DNA from: Glandiceps talaboti
Taxonomy: Eukaryota > Hemichordata > Enteropneusta > Spengelidae
Assembly (NCBI RefSeq): GCF_964340395.1
Contig: NC_135559.1
Location: 15,176,063-15,240,062 of the forward strand
Direction of reading: 5' to 3'
Length of the DNA stretch: 64,000 bases
Shown: piece after piece, positions 61,256 to 64,000 of the stretch
How the letters are laid out: each line of letters starts with the position of its first letter
How positions within the stretch are numbered: the stretch's first letter is position 1
Made by a program: the position numbers and the translations under genes
The notes under the pieces: generated by a model
What the model saw: the letters and a program-made list of their open reading frames with translations, nothing else
What the model was told of the DNA's origin: nothing
Database searches by the model: none

Positions 61256-62089
61256 GCCCTATTGTGTATAATATTATGAGATTATTTTTGCATAAATTTG
61301 TTGTTACATAATGTTAGCATAATTACCAGAAAAATCTGACATTGTCACATTAATTGATATCGTTGAAATTTACTAAATAATTAGAAATCCTGTCCAGGGT
61401 GATATTTCAGTTTCCTGTTGTTACGGCTATACTTTCCCCACCAAATTTATAATGTTATAGTGTGTTTGAAATTATGACAATTTATCACACACTATGATAG
61501 TGAGCAATGTACCACACTATGACAGTACCTGTTCCTTCATAGGGGGATTGTAACACCTTAGCAAACACAGTGTCCCATATAGTACTTAGTTGCGAAATAT
61601 TGAACGTTGGCAAAAAAGAAAAAAAACCTGCACGATATTTGTAATCAAACTAGGGAGTTGAAGGAAGGGTTAGGTTAGGGGCAAAGTAATCTAGACTCCC
61701 TAACTTAAAGTTGATTTATATCAATGACTTGCTTTCATAGATGGAATGTTATTATCTTTGGTGGTAACTAAGCTAACTTAAAATCAGCGTTTCCAGGGTC
61801 AAGAAAGAATTGAGTTGTCCAAATCAGAATGTGGAAAAACAAATGTATTATACCGGACAGAGTCATAATATATTTAATGTGTATACTACATAAATCATCA
61901 CAGTAATGAAACTATTTTTGGTCGCTATCATTTTAGAAATCATTTAATTCAACTTTTCAATTAATTATTGTGACAGTCCTTACATAACTAATATTGTAAT
62001 AAGTAGTAACATTGTATTTGTAATTGAAAATATGGTATTATTTATAAATATTAAGTCATACTCATGTGAATGTTATACCCAATGGGTTG

Positions 62090-62470
62090 GTAGTAGGAAC
62101 TGGGTGTGGTCATAATGCTAAATGGGACACACTATGTACATCAATGTATTGTGGTTACTACCAAACCAGAGTGACTGTAGTGTTTCAATTAGGACACACT
62201 ATGTACAACTACAATGTATTGTGGTTACTACCAAACCAGAGTGACTGTAGCATTTCAATGAGGACACACTATGTACAACTACAATGTATTGTGGTTACTA
62301 CCAAACCAGAGTGCCTGTAGCATTTCAATTAGGACACACTATGTACAACTACAATGTATTGTGGTTACTACCAAACCAGAGTGGCTGTAGCATTTCAATT
62401 AGGACACACTATGTACAACTACAATGTATTGTGGTTACTACCAAACCAGAGTGCCTGTAGCATTTCAATT
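62090..62470. repeat. 70-bp tandem repeat, five to six copies
   Basis: CCAAACCAGAGTG starts at 62161, 62231, 62301, 62371 and 62441, an exact 70-bp period. The unit includes GGACACACTATGTACAACTA, CAATGTATTGTGGTTACTAC and CATTTCAATTA. Copies are nearly identical except for the first. Confidence 0.95.
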
Positions 62471-62769
62471 AGAGGGCACAATTTTTTTTTTACATAGTGC
62501 ACAATGTTTTTGTTGTTGCAAATCATATGAAAATACAGACACTGATAACATGCAAGTGAATGAAATAATACATTTTATCTCACTGACCACAAATCAAGAT
62601 CACTGTCGGATGAAACAAAGAAGATTCAAACACAGAACTGTTTATTTGTGTTTAGAGTCAGATAAAATGTAACATTTCATGTGAGTGTGCTATAAGTGTC
62701 AAAATACAGACTCTGTATTTTGTGTAATTTGTAACAAAAAGTGTGAGATGTGGTAAAGATTGTGTCATC

Positions 62770-63216
62770 TAAGGGATGGTGACGTAATGTCGCACAAGCT
62801 CAACAAACGAACATCGTTCGTTTAGGTCAATATCCCCTCCCCCTAAATGAACATTCGCAAGTGCGACATCAAACGTTTATACATGATGTAAACTATGATG
62901 AAAACTGTAGCCGTCACACAACTACGATCGATATAATGAAATAAGATGATTGTAAACACATTAAAATACTGTAGACCAGAAACCTAGCACCATATCTCAC
63001 TTTAGAAGTAAATTTTTATCACCTTATCACATCTCAATAGTAAATACAAAAGCTGTTATCATTGAAGGAGTAAAAGTTTTCCGTTGAAATTTGGTTAGAC
63101 GTGCAAAAGTGAAGCGCAGCAATTGCATTGATGCCAGACCCCCTTCGCCCCTAAACGAATGAAATTCGCTTATTGAACTATGTGCGATCGTCCCTAAGTG
63201 AAATTCTGTTGTCACT
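62770..63216. mobile_element. Inverted-repeat element, 450 bp
   Basis: The left arm (GTCGCACAAGCTCAACAAAC, then GAACATCGTTCGTTTAG) pairs imperfectly with the right arm ending GAATGAAATTCGCTTATTGA then ACTATGTGCGAT. The right half is also an inverted copy of 23860-24030 in RanBP2 intron 15. Confidence 0.65.
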
Positions 63217-63469
63217 TTGGTGTAGTAGTATATGAATGTATACCGCTTTTTATTTTGAAAATGTGATGAAAATAACTTGCCCTTGAAAGTCAGGAGTCGT
63301 TAAAACCATGGTTATTAATCTAAGACCAATGACCTGACAAAAGTATCAGACAGAAATATTAAAGTTTGTCAGAATGGTACTAGTCTTAATAATTACCAGT
63401 GTGAGTCTTGAATGAATTTCATTATGTTTTATTGTGGAAGTAATTTGTTAGGAAAAAAAATCGATGAAA

Positions 63470-64000
63470 TGATATTGCCGGATGCAATACAATATAATCA
63501 GTTTGATAAATGGAAAGTGTCGTAACTCTTATTAGTATGGAATTAATGTGAAATTTGATAATTAATTTTAGCTTTACGACTATATAAGTACAATTGTGTT
63601 GGAGAGAATGATTTGTTAATAAATTTTTATATAAATGATATCACCAATAGCATACAGTGTCCAGTTAGTAAGTTAAAAAGGTATTCTGACACATTGTAGT
63701 TACATGAAGGCCAAACTTATTTATTTTGAGTAAAAAAATAGGTTAAATTTCATAATAAATATTGGTAGTCTAAGGAAGTTTTACTATTGTACGTAATCCA
63801 ACTCTGTCAAGGCTACACATTAAAAATAATATAATAATGAAACGATATCACTGGCAGCATACATGTACGAGGTCACGTCGGTAAATTTAAAGATATTCTT
63901 GTACGTTTCAGTCGCATGAAGGCCAGACATATTTATTTTGAGTAAAATTTGTGGGAAGTTTCATACTAGTGTAGTCCAACTTAACCATGGCTACAAATTA
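63470..64000. repeat. Diverged direct repeats of about 170-206 bp
   Basis: GATATCAC(C/T) followed by AGCATACA, then CATGAAGGCCAAACTTATTT and ATTTTGAGTAAAA, occurs at 63638 and again at 63844 (206-bp spacing). A weaker copy starts near 63472. The array may continue past the window. Confidence 0.65.

Larger units (their letters stand above)
59067..64000 (+). other. AMMECR1 intron 1 (runs off window)
   Basis: No further AMMECR1 domain sequence was found up to the window end. 59067-61012 holds nothing recognised. After that come the inverted 54-bp minisatellite (61013-61255), the 70-bp array (62090-62470), an inverted-repeat element (62770-63216) and a diverged 200-bp repeat (63470-64000). Confidence 0.75.

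Noticed and set aside
62066-62672. 84-aa and 82-aa frames with repeated CGYYQTR peptides
   Set aside because: They are translations of the 70-bp tandem repeat; a 70-bp period shifts frame each copy, so no real repeat protein is encoded.

Overview
This is a metazoan nuclear genome window, AT-rich, with GT-AG introns and dense repeats. It is dominated by one multi-exon gene on the + strand. I reconstruct that gene as a RanBP2/Nup358 nucleoporin orthologue: 29 coding exons from 3545 to 51659, with all splice phases closing, giving a predicted 3372-residue protein. A second + strand gene, AMMECR1, begins at 58846. Only its first coding exon (58846-59066) is present; the rest lies beyond the window. 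The N-terminal helical repeat, the coiled-coil/oligomerisation segment, the FG repeats, the Ran-binding domains and the RanBP2-type zinc fingers are all recognisable. The host looks like an invertebrate bilaterian, possibly an invertebrate deuterostome, but I cannot assign a species from sequence alone.

Layout. 1-3544 is intergenic, with microsatellites and two hairpin elements. 3545-17338 holds exons 1-15 (TPR/alpha-solenoid). 17339-32097 is one 14.8-kb intron filled with nested inverted-repeat elements. 32098-36099 holds exons 16-20 (end of solenoid, linker, coiled coil). 36837-41673 is a single 4.8-kb exon with three Ran-binding domains, two zinc fingers, most FG motifs and a first SUMO-E3-like internal repeat. 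42072-51659 holds exons 22-29, with a second internal-repeat motif, Ran-binding domains 4 and 5 and zinc fingers 3 and 4. 51660-58640 is intergenic. 58640-58845 looks like a housekeeping promoter for AMMECR1. 59067-64000 is AMMECR1 intron 1.

Function. RanBP2 forms the cytoplasmic filaments of the nuclear pore complex. It anchors to the outer ring through the solenoid, binds RanGTP through its Ran-binding domains, binds transport receptors through FG motifs, and in vertebrates acts as a SUMO E3 through the internal repeats. Compared with the human protein, this one has five Ran-binding domains rather than four, has its two internal repeats far apart, and lacks the C-terminal cyclophilin domain.

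The most unusual material is repeat-related: a 13.7-kb intronic segment bounded by near-identical inverted repeats that contain arrays of perfect palindromes; minisatellites grown from pieces of RanBP2 exons 12 and 28, including a phase-compatible extra copy of exon 28; a hammerhead-ribozyme-like fold; and several foldback elements, one nested in another repeat.
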